Below, one piece after another: positions 17,805 to 25,362 of a DNA stretch of 64,000 bases. Both the position numbers and the translations under genes were made by a program. Positions within the stretch are counted from its first letter, which is position 1. Every line of letters begins with the position of its first letter. The notes beneath the pieces were generated by a model. It was not told where the DNA came from, searched no databases, and was given only the letters and a program-made list of their open reading frames with translations. This DNA comes from Nisaea acidiphila. GTDB lineage: Bacteria; Pseudomonadota; Alphaproteobacteria; Thalassobaculales; Thalassobaculaceae. The stretch is taken from positions 4,024,501-4,088,500 of the forward strand of contig NZ_CP102480.1 of assembly GCF_024662015.1 (NCBI RefSeq). Reading direction: 5' to 3'.

Positions 17805-17828
17805 AAAAAGGGCCGCACGCGCGGCCCT
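17804..17828 (-). terminator. Rho-independent terminator for the 17873-18361 gene
   Basis: Read leftward, an 8-bp perfect GC-rich stem (AGGGCCGC, loop GCGT, GCGGCCCT) is followed by a run of five to six U. It lies about 45 bases after the stop codon of the leftward hypothetical gene. The U-run overlaps the stop codon of the rightward paralogue B. Confidence 0.85.
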
Positions 17829-17872
17829 AGTTTCTTGGGATTTTGCGCCGGGGGGACGGCGCCTGGGGGAAC

Positions 17873-18361
17873 TCAGTGAACCGTCGTGGTGGTCGGCGCG
17901 TTCATGGCAAGGAAGATCTCGGCCGAGTCCCGATGGGCATCGTGGACGCTGCGCTTGTAGCTGTGGGCCTGGTCGAGGTCCGAGATGGGCTGGCCATCGT
18001 CGAGCAACTCAAGCAGGCAGGTATAGCCGATATCCGTGAGGCTATCGTATTCCTCGTCCGACAGGGAGGGATTGAGCGCCAGGAACTGATCGGCGAAGGC
18101 CTCGGAGAACCGGTTCAGGGCACGGCGGCGCAGGCGCCATGACTGGCCCTGCAGATGCATCGCCCATTCGCCGACCGCGTCGACAATCACTTCCGGCAGC
18201 TGGTCGAGCAGGGAGAATTCCGGCGCGCCGACATTCTGGTTGGCTGCTCCGGCCGTCTCGTTACCGCGATTGAAGCCGCCGGCCGGCGTCATCCAGTCCT
18301 GCCGGGAATGCGTGCCGGTGGACTCTTGTGCGGGCCAGGTCCGGAAATCGATGTCAGCCAT
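17873..18361 (-). CDS. Hypothetical protein, 162 residues
   Basis: Not recognised. The ATG at 18361 has ACAGGAG eight bases ahead; the open frame continues upstream but without this signal. The first 45 residues are polar and probably disordered (Thr, Gly, Asn rich). From about 48 on the protein is helical: LLDQLPEVIVDAVGEWAMHLQ, RLRRRALNRFSEAFADQFLAL and SDEEYDSLTDIGYTCLLELLDD. It ends in a Thr-rich APTTTTVH tail. No membrane segment or catalytic motif is seen. It is followed by a clear terminator, so it is a single-gene transcription unit. Confidence 0.75.
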   Translation of the reverse strand: MADIDFRTWPAQESTGTHSRQDWMTPAGGFNRGNETAGAANQNVGAPEFSLLDQLPEVIVDAVGEWAMHLQGQSWRLRRRALNRFSEAFADQFLALNPSLSDEEYDSLTDIGYTCLLELLDDGQPISDLDQAHSYKRSVHDAHRDSAEIFLAMNAPTTTTVH

Positions 18362-18547
18362 GTGTCGTGCTCCTGTCTCGGATGCTGTGTTCGTTGTCGG
18401 GAGCAACGGAGCAATCTGCGGGCCAAGAACTAAAGTGGTGGATAGTGATTTGAAATAATGGGGAAAATCAATGCGCTCCGCTCGGTGGGAGGAGTGCTTT
18501 GCCGGGCCGGGATGGCGGAAATTGCCGGTCAAATCTGACCGGTAGGC

Positions 18548-18634
18548 AAGAAAAAAGGGCCGCTTTGCAGCGGCCCGAGTTAAGGGAGGAAACGCCCAAG
18601 AAGTAAACAATACGGCTGGGCAGTCCGTATTGCA
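18548..18634 (-). ncRNA. Small regulatory RNA, alpha-r8/MmgR-like
   Basis: Read leftward, the sequence has three parts. First a 5' hairpin with an 8-bp perfect stem (CAATACGG ... CCGTATTG, loop ACTGCCCAG). Then a single-stranded segment containing TTTCCTCCCT (18583-18592 on the complement). Then a Rho-independent terminator, GGGCCGCT-GCAA-AGCGGCCC, with a GNRA-type loop and a run of six U. The transcript would be about 87 bases. The same layout and the decamer UUUCCUCCCU are, as I recall, the signature of the MmgR/alpha-r8 sRNA family of alphaproteobacteria, reported in Sinorhizobium meliloti as a 77-base RNA limiting polyhydroxybutyrate accumulation. The CU-rich decamer could pair with Shine-Dalgarno sequences. 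Family identity is recalled, not searched. Confidence 0.75.
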
Positions 18635-18640
18635 GTGCAC

Positions 18641-18669
18641 AATATAGGCCGCAAATTTTCGCGTTGCAA
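18641..18669 (-). promoter_or_regulatory. Promoter of the MmgR-like sRNA
   Basis: Read leftward, TTGCAA (18664-18669) and TATATT (18641-18646) are separated by exactly 17 bases, a good housekeeping sigma-factor promoter. The predicted start, seven bases past the -10 element, is at about 18634, just before the 5' hairpin of the sRNA. This agreement supports both features. Confidence 0.6.
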
Positions 18670-18883
18670 CCCATTCGTCCTGTCAAATTGATTTCGAAAC
18701 CGCACAAACCGGTTTCCATCATGGAATGTGTTGAATTTGCAACTGTTTGAGGCAATTTGAGCCAATTATTGAAGTAATTGATCCTCCTGCCCAGCCGGGA
18801 AATGGTTGTTCGAAACGCGTACAGAGCCGAGCCTTGTGACGCCATATTTGGTGCGCTGCAACATCATCGTCGAGAATACGCTG

Positions 18884-18911
18884 TTGACAGTTTCGCGGAA
18901 ATCCATAGCGT
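18884..18911 (+). promoter_or_regulatory. Possible promoter of serC-serA
   Basis: TTGACA (18884-18889) is a perfect -35 element; TAGCGT (18906-18911) after a 16-base spacer is a mediocre -10. It is placed about 55 bases before the serC ATG with no competing gene. The weak -10 keeps confidence low. Confidence 0.35.
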
Positions 18912-18913
18912 CT

Positions 18914-18942
18914 GCGGCGGGCCGCCACTCCCCAACGAGTGG
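18914..18942 (+). promoter_or_regulatory. Hairpins in the serC leader
   Basis: Two adjoining inverted repeats precede serC: GCGGC-GG-GCCGC (18914-18925) and CCACTC-CCCAAC-GAGTGG (18925-18942), the latter a perfect 6-bp stem with a 6-base loop. They end about 10 bases before the AAGGA ribosome binding site. A conserved serC leader RNA motif has been described in alphaproteobacteria; I cannot confirm that this is the same structure. Confidence 0.3.
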
Positions 18943-18964
18943 TTACATTTGAAGGATGGTACTT

Positions 18965-20128
18965 ATGAAGCCGACGGTAACCCCGCGTGCTCCGCAGTTC
19001 TCATCCGGACCTTGCGCTAAGCGACCCGGATGGGGCCCCGCTGTAATCGCCGACGCCGCTCTTGGGCGTTCTCACCGGTCGAAGATCGGAAAATCCAAAC
19101 TCAAAGACGTGATTGATCGCACCCGCGCCTTGCTCGGCGTGCCGGACGACTACCGGATCGGCATCGTGCCGGGCTCCGACACCGGCGCCGTCGAGATGGC
19201 GATGTGGACCATGCTCGGCGCCCGCGGCGTCGACCTGCTGGCATGGGAAAGCTTCGGTGCCGGCTGGGTGACCGATGCGGTCAAACAGCTGAAGCTGGAC
19301 GATGTCCGCGTGATCGAGGCGGGTTACGGCGAGATCGCCGACCTTTCCGCCGTCGATCCGAAGCGTGACGTGATCTTCACCTGGAACGGCACCACCTCCG
19401 GTGTGCGCGTGCCGAACGGCGACTGGATCGCCGACGACCGCGAGGGTCTGACGATCTGCGATGCGACCTCGGCCGTCTTCGCGATGGAGCTGCCCTGGGA
19501 TAAGCTCGACGTCACCACCTACTCCTGGCAGAAGGTGCTGGGCGGCGAGGCGGCGCACGGCATGCTGATCCTCAGCCCGCGCGCGGTCGAGCGGCTGGAG
19601 ACCTACGTTCCGGCCTGGCCGCTGCCGAAGCTCTTCCGCATGACCAAGGGCGGCAAGCTCAACGAAGGCATCTTCAAGGGCGAGACCATCAACACCCCCT
19701 CCATGCTGGCGGTCGAGGACGTGCTCGACGCGCTGAAATGGGCGGAAGCGGTTGGCGGTCTGAAGGGCTTGGTCGCCCGCTCCGAAGCCAATCTCGCCGC
19801 CGTGGCGAAGTGGGTCGAGGCCAGCAACTGGGCGGACTTCCTCGCGAAGGATCCGGCGGTGCGGTCCTGCACTTCGATCTGTATCTCGATTTCGGATCCG
19901 TGGTTCCAGTCCCTGCCCGAGGCGGAGCAGCGGGCCGCGACCAAGCAGATCGACGCGCTGCTGGAAGCCGAAGGTGCCGCCTACGACATCAACGGCTACC
20001 GCGATGCGCCCGCCGGTCTCCGGCTCTGGGGCGGAGCGACCGTCGAAGCGTCCGATATGGAGGCGCTGATGCCGTGGCTCGACTGGGCCTATGGCGAGGT
20101 CAAACGGTCTCTCTCCGAGGCGGCCTGA
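18965..20128 (+). CDS. serC: Phosphoserine aminotransferase
   Basis: A 387-residue class V aminotransferase of the alphaproteobacterial SerC type, starting [21 protein letters not shown]. It converts 3-phosphohydroxypyruvate and glutamate into phosphoserine and 2-oxoglutarate, the second step of serine synthesis. The PLP lysine is Lys190 in YSWQKVLGG; upstream are SFGAGW near 96-101 and [10 protein letters not shown] near 139-148. AAGGA lies eight bases before the ATG at 18965; an in-frame ATG nine bases earlier overlaps that site and is rejected. It is followed after 77 bases by serA on the same strand, giving consecutive pathway steps in one operon. Confidence 0.96.
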   Translation: MKPTVTPRAPQFSSGPCAKRPGWGPAVIADAALGRSHRSKIGKSKLKDVIDRTRALLGVPDDYRIGIVPGSDTGAVEMAMWTMLGARGVDLLAWESFGAGWVTDAVKQLKLDDVRVIEAGYGEIADLSAVDPKRDVIFTWNGTTSGVRVPNGDWIADDREGLTICDATSAVFAMELPWDKLDVTTYSWQKVLGGEAAHGMLILSPRAVERLETYVPAWPLPKLFRMTKGGKLNEGIFKGETINTPSMLAVEDVLDALKWAEAVGGLKGLVARSEANLAAVAKWVEASNWADFLAKDPAVRSCTSICISISDPWFQSLPEAEQRAATKQIDALLEAEGAAYDINGYRDAPAGLRLWGGATVEASDMEALMPWLDWAYGEVKRSLSEAA

Positions 20129-20205
20129 CGCGCAAGACCGCTCCCGGCGGGGCCGCCGGGAGCGTCTTTCCAGACACGAAGAAATTCGAGCACGAGGAGC
20201 AAGCC

Positions 20206-21783
20206 GTGCCCAAAGTCCTTATCTCAGACAAGCTGAGCCCCGCCGCCGTGGAGATCTTCCGCGCGCGCGGCCTTGAAACCGATTTCAAGCCCGGCCTATC
20301 GGCCGAGGAGCTTCTGGATATCGTCGCCGATTATGACGGTCTCGCCATCCGCTCCGCCACCAAGGTGACGAAAGAGGTTCTCGCCAAGGCGAAGAACCTG
20401 AAGGTCGTTGGCCGTGCCGGCATCGGCGTGGACAATGTCGATACCGCCGCCGCGACCTCCGCCGGTGTGGTGGTGATGAACACGCCCTTCGGCAATGCCA
20501 TCACCACTGCCGAGCATGCGATCGCGATGATGTTCGCGCTTGCCCGCCAGATCCCCGCCGCCGACCGCTCCACCCAGGACGGCAAGTGGGAGAAGTCCAA
20601 GTTCATGGGGGTCGAGCTTACCGGAAAGCGGCTCGGCCTGATCGGCTGCGGCAATATCGGCGCCATCGTCGCCGAGCGGGCGCGCGGCCTGAAGATGCGC
20701 GTCGCGGCCTATGATCCCTATCTCAGCGACGACCGGGCGGCGCAGCTCGGCGTCACCAAGGTCGAGTTGGACGAGCTCTTCGCCGAGGCGGACATCATCA
20801 CCCTGCACACCCCGCTGACCGACGCGACCCGGAATATCATCGATGCCGGCGCGATCCAGAAGATGAAAGCGGGCGTGCGCATCATCAACTGCGCCCGTGG
20901 CGGGCTGGTGGACGAGGTGGCGCTGCGCGGTGCGCTCGAGACCGGGCACGTGGCCGGGGCGGCCTTCGACGTCTTCGTCGAGGAGCCGGCGAAGGAGAAC
21001 GTGCTGTTCGGCGCGCCGAACTTCATCGCGACGCCGCATCTCGGCGCCTCCACCACGGAAGCGCAGGAGAAGGTGGCCCTGCAGGTGGCCGAGCAGATGT
21101 CCGACTATCTCCTGACCGGCGCCGTCACCAATGCGGTGAACATGCCGTCGGTGACCGCCGAGGAGGCGCCGCTGCTGAAGCCCTACATGAAGCTCGCCGA
21201 AAATCTCGGCGCCTTCACGGGGCAGGTGATCGGCAGCGCCATCAAGTCGGTGGCGATCGAGTTCGAGGGCCAGGCGGCGGAGATCAACCCGGCGCCGGTG
21301 GTCGCGGCTGCGCTTTCCGGCCTGCTGAAGCCGACCCTTGCGTCGGTGAACATGGTGAGCGCACCGGTCGAGGCGCAGGCCCGCGGTATCGCGGTCACCA
21401 CGATCAAGCATGACCGGCCCTGTGACTATCAGACAATGCTCCGCGTCACGGTGGAGACCGGCGAGCGCACCCGCTCCATGGCCGGCACGCTCTTCGCCGG
21501 CACCCTGCCGCGGCTGGTCGACGTGCAGGGCATCGCCATCGAGGCCGAGTTCGGCGACCACATGCTCTATGTCCGCAACTACGACAAGCCGGGCTTCATC
21601 GGTTCCCTCGGCTCCGCGCTGGGCGATGCGGGGGTCAATATTGCGACCTTCCATCTCGGCCGCCGCGAAGAGGGCGGCGAGGCGGTCGCGCTGGTCGAAG
21701 TCGATAGCGCGGTCGGCGAGGATCTGCTGGCCAAGGTGAAGGCGCTGCCGAACGTCGCCCGGGTTGATGCGCTGAAATTCTGA
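20206..21783 (+). CDS. serA: D-3-phosphoglycerate dehydrogenase
   Basis: A 525-residue long-form SerA that oxidises 3-phosphoglycerate to phosphohydroxypyruvate with NAD, the first step of serine synthesis. The NAD-binding loop GLIGCGNIGAI is near 143-153, the catalytic Arg region NCARGGLVDE is near 230 and the catalytic His is in ATPHLGAST near 280. The C-terminal part contains the ASB domain and a final ACT domain (MLYVRNYDKPGFIGSLGSALGD), the usual site of feedback by serine. The GTG start at 20206 has GAGGAGC ahead and gives VPKVLISDKLSPAA, the family start. The frame runs open far upstream inside serC in another phase, which is not coding. Confidence 0.97.
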   Translation: MPKVLISDKLSPAAVEIFRARGLETDFKPGLSAEELLDIVADYDGLAIRSATKVTKEVLAKAKNLKVVGRAGIGVDNVDTAAATSAGVVVMNTPFGNAITTAEHAIAMMFALARQIPAADRSTQDGKWEKSKFMGVELTGKRLGLIGCGNIGAIVAERARGLKMRVAAYDPYLSDDRAAQLGVTKVELDELFAEADIITLHTPLTDATRNIIDAGAIQKMKAGVRIINCARGGLVDEVALRGALETGHVAGAAFDVFVEEPAKENVLFGAPNFIATPHLGASTTEAQEKVALQVAEQMSDYLLTGAVTNAVNMPSVTAEEAPLLKPYMKLAENLGAFTGQVIGSAIKSVAIEFEGQAAEINPAPVVAAALSGLLKPTLASVNMVSAPVEAQARGIAVTTIKHDRPCDYQTMLRVTVETGERTRSMAGTLFAGTLPRLVDVQGIAIEAEFGDHMLYVRNYDKPGFIGSLGSALGDAGVNIATFHLGRREEGGEAVALVEVDSAVGEDLLAKVKALPNVARVDALKF

Positions 21784-21803
21784 GCTGGCGCGCCATACCC
21801 CAA

Positions 21804-21893
21804 AAGTCGTCATCCTCCCGAAAGCGGGGACCCAGGGAAGGAGGACGCGGCTCTTCGATCACCTGGATCCCGGCTCTCCAGCCGGGAGGACGG
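21804..21893. repeat. 90-bp palindromic repeat, copy A
   Basis: A 90-base element beginning AAAGTCGTCATCCTCCCG and ending GCCGGGAGGACGG, with a conserved centre GCGGGGACCCAGGGAAGGAG and CCCGGCTCTCC. Copy B at 25361-25450 has the same length and most of the same bases. The ends are inverted (GTCAT-CCC against GGGA-GAC), so the transcript would fold into a long hairpin. This is like the mobile palindromic elements found between alphaproteobacterial genes. The stop codon of the kinase gene at 21859-22416 lies inside it. Confidence 0.8.
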
Positions 21894-22416
21894 CTGGGCT
21901 GGGTGGGGCATCGGACCCCGTTCTTTCCAGGAATAGCTCCAGTTGGTTCGGTGTTTCGAACCGATGGACGGAGCCGCGAAAGCCTTGCATCCGCTCCAGG
22001 TCCCGCGCCCGGCTCCGCTGACGGTAGGTCAGGACGAAGCGGAAAAACGGCCAATCCAGCCGCTCGGGGCATCCATCGACAAATTCGCCGGGCCGGACGT
22101 TTCCGAGCCCTGAAAATGCGCGGCGGAGAACCCGCGAAGCGCAGACAAATGTCGAGAAATCGAGATGTATCAGCGTGTCGGCGGCCGCGAGGCGCAGATC
22201 GAGCGTGCCGCCATAATTTCCGTCCATGATCCAGCTTGGCTGCGCCGTTAGCTCCCGCACCGTCTCTCGCCATTCTGCGCTCTCAGGCCGGACCCAGCCG
22301 GGTTTCCAGTAATGCAGATCGAGATGAATCAGCGGCAAGCCGGTGATCTCTGAGAGTCTCCGGGCCGCCGTCGACTTTCCCGCGCCGGGGCAACCGGTGA
22401 TGAGGACGCGCCGCAT
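21859..22416 (-). CDS. P-loop kinase-like protein (FlaR/adenylate kinase-like)
   Basis: A 185-residue nucleotide-binding protein. A Walker A motif GCPGAGKST sits at residues 8-16, followed by HLDLHYWKPGW and WIMDGNYGGTLDLRL, the pattern of the small kinases annotated as DNA topology modulation protein FlaR or as AAA family ATPases. The substrate is unknown. The ATG at 22416 is 11 bases after the DUF3500 stop, so the two form an operon. The last 12 or so residues (PSPAVLPAGEPGSR) are encoded by the 90-bp repeat at 21804-21893, which seems to have replaced the original end of the gene. Confidence 0.85.
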   Translation of the reverse strand: MRRVLITGCPGAGKSTAARRLSEITGLPLIHLDLHYWKPGWVRPESAEWRETVRELTAQPSWIMDGNYGGTLDLRLAAADTLIHLDFSTFVCASRVLRRAFSGLGNVRPGEFVDGCPERLDWPFFRFVLTYRQRSRARDLERMQGFRGSVHRFETPNQLELFLERTGSDAPPSPAVLPAGEPGSR

Positions 22417-22426
22417 TTTCAACTGC

Positions 22427-23635
22427 TCAGTTCTGGTGTGTGTGGTCGGCGCCGTGTTCATGTGCCTCGTAATGCTGTCTCAGCAGATCCTTGCCGTAGT
22501 CGTTGCCGTTCGGCGTTCTGACCACTGTATGGATATGCCGCTTGTTCGGCTTACCCCATGGGCCGTCGAGAGCGATCGTTCCCGCGTGATCGAACTCGAT
22601 CAGTATCACCGGGCTGTGTATTCGGTAATAGAAGACGGATTCATCTTCAGTATCGCCTTTCCAGGCGAAATAGGTCTCGTCGAGGTGGGCCGAGATCTCG
22701 TGCATCTTCGCCGCCGCATGGCCTGTCTGCATGTTGCCGATATGGAGGCCGGCGAGCGCCAGCAAGGCCTCTCTTTGAGGACCCGCCATCGCGGCTGCAG
22801 GCAGGCCTTCGTAAGGAATGACAGTATTGTCCTTGAAGGCTTCCGCCTTGTTGGCGTTCTGCTCGTCGCGGGCGCCGATCCGGGCCTTTTTCTGCTGCTC
22901 TTGCGAGAGCGAACGCATGAAGGCCAGCCCCTCATTCTGTTCCGGCTGCAGGATCTCGACGCCCGCATATTTGCCGGAGCGTGCGGTCACAGGCTCCGAT
23001 CCCATGAAGGTAGGTGTCATGACAACCTGATCGCCGAGCACGAAGAAATTGATGATCAGATGGTGCCCTTCGAGCTGCCAGCCCCAAGGCTCGGTCGCGG
23101 ACGGAGTTCCCATCAGCGCCAACCAATAGCGATGTTCGCCGTAATCCGTAAAGTCGGAGACCAGCTCTCCAAGATGGTGGTTGAGCCGCATGATGTCGCG
23201 CGTGGTCTGGTAGCCTTTGGCGCTCAACGATTCTCGCAGAAGCGCGTAGACGGCTTGCCTTTGGGGCACGGACATCTCCCGCAGGGAAACGCCTTCGCGG
23301 GGAAATTTGTGGATATTGATCCAGCGCCGCCATTGCGGATTGTCCACGGGGAAGCGGAGGCTCTCCAACTGTTCGGCGTTCATCGCCGCGATCACCGCAT
23401 TTGCCGCATCGGTGACCGGCCGCATTTCGACGCCGGATGGAACGATTTCGAATAGGCCCGGCTGCACCGTTCCTTGGGCCGTGATGCCGACAAAAGGTTC
23501 CGACAGCGCCTTCTTTGCCCGTTCCTGAAAGCCTTGAGCCATTGCGGACTGCATGACGCTGGCGCCGATGATCAGGAGAAGCGCATGTAACGCGTGCCTG
23601 CAAGCAGCTGGGATTTTGATTTTGCCGTCGAGCAT
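22427..23635 (-). CDS. DUF3500 domain-containing exported protein
   Basis: A 402-residue protein matching DUF3500 over most of its length, for example GWQLEGHHLIINFFV, MGSEPV, HAGTIAL and the His-rich C-terminal tail HIHTVVRTPNGNDYGKDLL. It begins with a signal peptide whose core is ALHALLLIIGASVMQSAMA. The ATG at 23635 has GGGGAG nine bases ahead and starts the signal peptide; the frame continues upstream to a TTG with no such site. The biochemical role of DUF3500 is not established. Several histidines (HHLG, GHHL, HYEAHEHG) could bind metal. It is followed by the P-loop kinase gene after 10 bases and faces away from the tetR operon. Confidence 0.85.
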   Translation of the reverse strand: MLDGKIKIPAACRHALHALLLIIGASVMQSAMAQGFQERAKKALSEPFVGITAQGTVQPGLFEIVPSGVEMRPVTDAANAVIAAMNAEQLESLRFPVDNPQWRRWINIHKFPREGVSLREMSVPQRQAVYALLRESLSAKGYQTTRDIMRLNHHLGELVSDFTDYGEHRYWLALMGTPSATEPWGWQLEGHHLIINFFVLGDQVVMTPTFMGSEPVTARSGKYAGVEILQPEQNEGLAFMRSLSQEQQKKARIGARDEQNANKAEAFKDNTVIPYEGLPAAAMAGPQREALLALAGLHIGNMQTGHAAAKMHEISAHLDETYFAWKGDTEDESVFYYRIHSPVILIEFDHAGTIALDGPWGKPNKRHIHTVVRTPNGNDYGKDLLRQHYEAHEHGADHTHQN

Positions 23636-23753
23636 CTGCGGTAACTCCCCTTTATCCGCGGAATCGGTCTTATCAGTGCTCAACGAATGGACGGAAGAAA
23701 TCCGTCGAAATCGTTTTGTTCAAATTTCCCGGCGTCGTCTTCGCGCTGTTCTC

Positions 23754-23782
23754 TTGACGCGCTAGGACGATTGTCCTAAATA
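23754..23782 (+). promoter_or_regulatory. Promoter of the tetR-yciI-tag operon
   Basis: TTGACG (23754-23759) and TAAATA (23777-23782) are separated by exactly 17 bases. The first 16-bp TetR-type operator fills the spacer and touches the -10 element; the second lies over the start region. This arrangement predicts repression by blocking RNA polymerase. Confidence 0.65.
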
Positions 23783-23803
23783 AGCGATAGGACAAGCGTC
23801 CTA
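23763..23803 (+). promoter_or_regulatory. Double operator for the adjacent TetR regulator
   Basis: Two perfect inverted repeats share the same half-site: TAGGAC-GATT-GTCCTA at 23763-23778 and TAGGAC-AAGC-GTCCTA at 23788-23803. The half-sites are identical, the 4-base centres differ, and the centres are 25 bp apart. They overlap the promoter of the tetR gene that starts 30 bases downstream. The natural reading is autorepression by two TetR dimers. Confidence 0.85.
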
Positions 23804-23832
23804 ATCAATTCAGGCCAACCCGCGAGGCGGAT

Positions 23833-24411
23833 ATGCGTGACGGAAAGACGGGCGGGCAGATCGTCGAGCGCGCCGACGATCTCTTCTACCGCCAGGGTTT
23901 CGAGGCGACGTCGTTTGCCGATATCGCGGCGGCGGTCGGGATTTCGCGCGGCAATTTCTATTATCACTTCAAGACCAAGGACGAGATCCTGGACGCGGTG
24001 ATCGAGGCGCGGATCGCCGCGAGCCGGGAGATGATTGCCGGCTGGGAGGCCGAGAGCGACGATCCGGAACAGCGGATCCGCGGCTATATCCGCATTCTGA
24101 CTGACAATCAGAACGACATCATGGCCTATGGCTGTCCCGTCGGCACTTTGACCTCCGAGCTTGCCAAGCTGAACCATCAGGCGCAGGGCGCCGCGGGGCG
24201 GATCTTCACGCTTTTCCGCGACTGGCTGCGCGGCGAGTTCGAGCGGCTCGGCTGCGGCGGAGAATCCGATCGCAACGCGATGCATGTGCTGGCCTGGAGC
24301 CAAGGCGTCGCGACCATGGCGAACGCCTACCGGGACGCGGATTTCGTCGACCGCGAGATCGCGGAGATTTCCGCCTGGCTGCACGACCGCGCCGCCGAGG
24401 CGCGGGCCTGA
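23833..24411 (+). CDS. TetR/AcrR family transcriptional regulator
   Basis: A 192-residue regulator. The N-terminal helix-turn-helix is clear: ADDLFYRQGFEATSFADIAAAVGISRGNFYYHFKTKDEIL at about 13-52, with the recognition helix SRGNFYYHF typical of the family. The C-terminal ligand-binding half has a Cys-containing AYGCPVGTL motif near 97-105, seen in the TetR subgroup with a TetR_C_16/33-like domain; that cysteine might sense a reactive compound. It heads an operon with a YCII protein (39-base gap) and tag, and two matching 16-bp palindromes lie over its promoter, so it most likely represses itself and these genes. The inducer is unknown. Confidence 0.93.
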   Translation: MRDGKTGGQIVERADDLFYRQGFEATSFADIAAAVGISRGNFYYHFKTKDEILDAVIEARIAASREMIAGWEAESDDPEQRIRGYIRILTDNQNDIMAYGCPVGTLTSELAKLNHQAQGAAGRIFTLFRDWLRGEFERLGCGGESDRNAMHVLAWSQGVATMANAYRDADFVDREIAEISAWLHDRAAEARA

Positions 24412-24450
24412 CCATTCCACCGATATCACGAGCTTTGAAGGAGATATGCG

Positions 24451-24741
24451 ATGTTCGTCGCCCTGCTGAAACTCTCTACCAACCGCGCGAAGGCCGGCGA
24501 CTACCTCGAAGGCCACAAGGCCTGGCTGAAGCGCGGATTCGACGAGGGCGTGTTCCTGGCGGCGGGAACGCTCGCGGCGCCGGACGAGGGTGGCGGGATC
24601 CTCGCCCACAATACCGACCGGGCGTCGCTCGAGGCGCGGCTGGCGGAAGATCCTTTCGTGGCGGAAGAGGTGGTGCGCATCGAGGTCACGGAAATCGGCG
24701 CCTCCATCACCGATCCGCGTCTATCCTTCCTCGGCGCGTGA
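24451..24741 (+). CDS. YCII-related protein
   Basis: A 96-residue protein of the YCII/DGPF fold, a small dimeric ferredoxin-like alpha-beta barrel. The expected elements are MFVALLKLS, a His in LEGHKAWLKRGFDEGVFLAAG (about 20-40), and the Asp/Glu-rich loop ARLAEDPFVAEEVVRIEV. Most YCII proteins have no assigned reaction. AAGGAG lies about nine bases before the ATG. It sits between tetR and tag in the TetR-controlled operon, so its expression should follow the unknown inducer. Confidence 0.88.
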   Translation: MFVALLKLSTNRAKAGDYLEGHKAWLKRGFDEGVFLAAGTLAAPDEGGGILAHNTDRASLEARLAEDPFVAEEVVRIEVTEIGASITDPRLSFLGA

Positions 24742-24750
24742 GGGACGACT

Positions 24751-25362
24751 ATGAGCGAACCTTTCATTGCGCCGGACGGAAAACCGCGTTGCCGCTGGTG
24801 CGGCGCGGCGCCGGAGTTTCTCGCTTATCACGACAATGAATGGGGCTTTCCGGTGGACGACGACCGGCGGCTTTTCGAGAAGCTCTGCCTCGAAGGTTTC
24901 CAGTCCGGTCTCAGCTGGCGGACCATCCTCGCCAAGCGGGAGAATTTTCGCGCCGCCTTCGAGAATTTCGATTTCCGCAAGGTTGCGGAATATGACGAGG
25001 GCGATGTCGAGCGGCTGCTGCAGGACGCCGGGATCGTCCGTCACCGGGGCAAGATCGAGGCGATGATCAACAACGCCGCCCGGGCGGTCGAGATGGTCGA
25101 GCGGGAAGGCTCGCTCGCCGCCTTCTTCTGGTCCTACGAGCCCGACCCCGCGACGCTGAGCACGCCGCAGAGCCAGTCGGTCTCCGATGTCTCGAAGGCG
25201 ATCTCGAAGGAGCTGAAGAAGCGCGGCTGGAAATTCGTCGGCCCGACCACGGTCTACGCCTTCATGCAGGCGATGGGCCTGATCAACGATCATGTCGGGG
25301 ACTGCGTGGTGCGCGAGCGGGTCGCGGCGGCGCGGGACCGGTTCGAAAGCCCGGCTCCTTAA
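24751..25362 (+). CDS. tag: DNA-3-methyladenine glycosylase I
   Basis: A 203-residue base-excision repair enzyme that removes 3-methyladenine from alkylated DNA. The N-terminal CRWCGAAPEFLAYHDNEWG contains the zinc ligands Cys and His (with partners in the C-terminal HVGDC region), the following LFEKLCLEGFQSGLSW holds the catalytic Glu and Gln-Ser-Gly motif, and GWKFVGPTTVYAFMQAMG is the family signature. Length equals that of E. coli Tag plus a few residues. It starts nine bases after the YCII gene. Presence of tag in a TetR-regulated unit suggests a response to an alkylating or otherwise toxic compound; this is inference. Confidence 0.95.
   Translation: MSEPFIAPDGKPRCRWCGAAPEFLAYHDNEWGFPVDDDRRLFEKLCLEGFQSGLSWRTILAKRENFRAAFENFDFRKVAEYDEGDVERLLQDAGIVRHRGKIEAMINNAARAVEMVEREGSLAAFFWSYEPDPATLSTPQSQSVSDVSKAISKELKKRGWKFVGPTTVYAFMQAMGLINDHVGDCVVRERVAAARDRFESPAP

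Larger units (their letters stand above)
18362..18964. other. Intergenic region with sRNA and serC leader
   Basis: About 600 bases without a protein gene. It holds the small RNA gene at 18548-18634 (leftward) with its promoter, and the likely promoter and 5' leader of serC near 18884-18964. The remainder (18362-18547 and 18670-18880) shows no feature I can support; open frames there have no ribosome binding sites or recognisable products. Confidence 0.6.

Noticed and set aside
18468-18845. A 125-codon minus-strand frame overlapping the sRNA
   Set aside because: No ribosome binding site, low-quality composition, and the frame runs through an intrinsic terminator; the RNA gene explains the region better.
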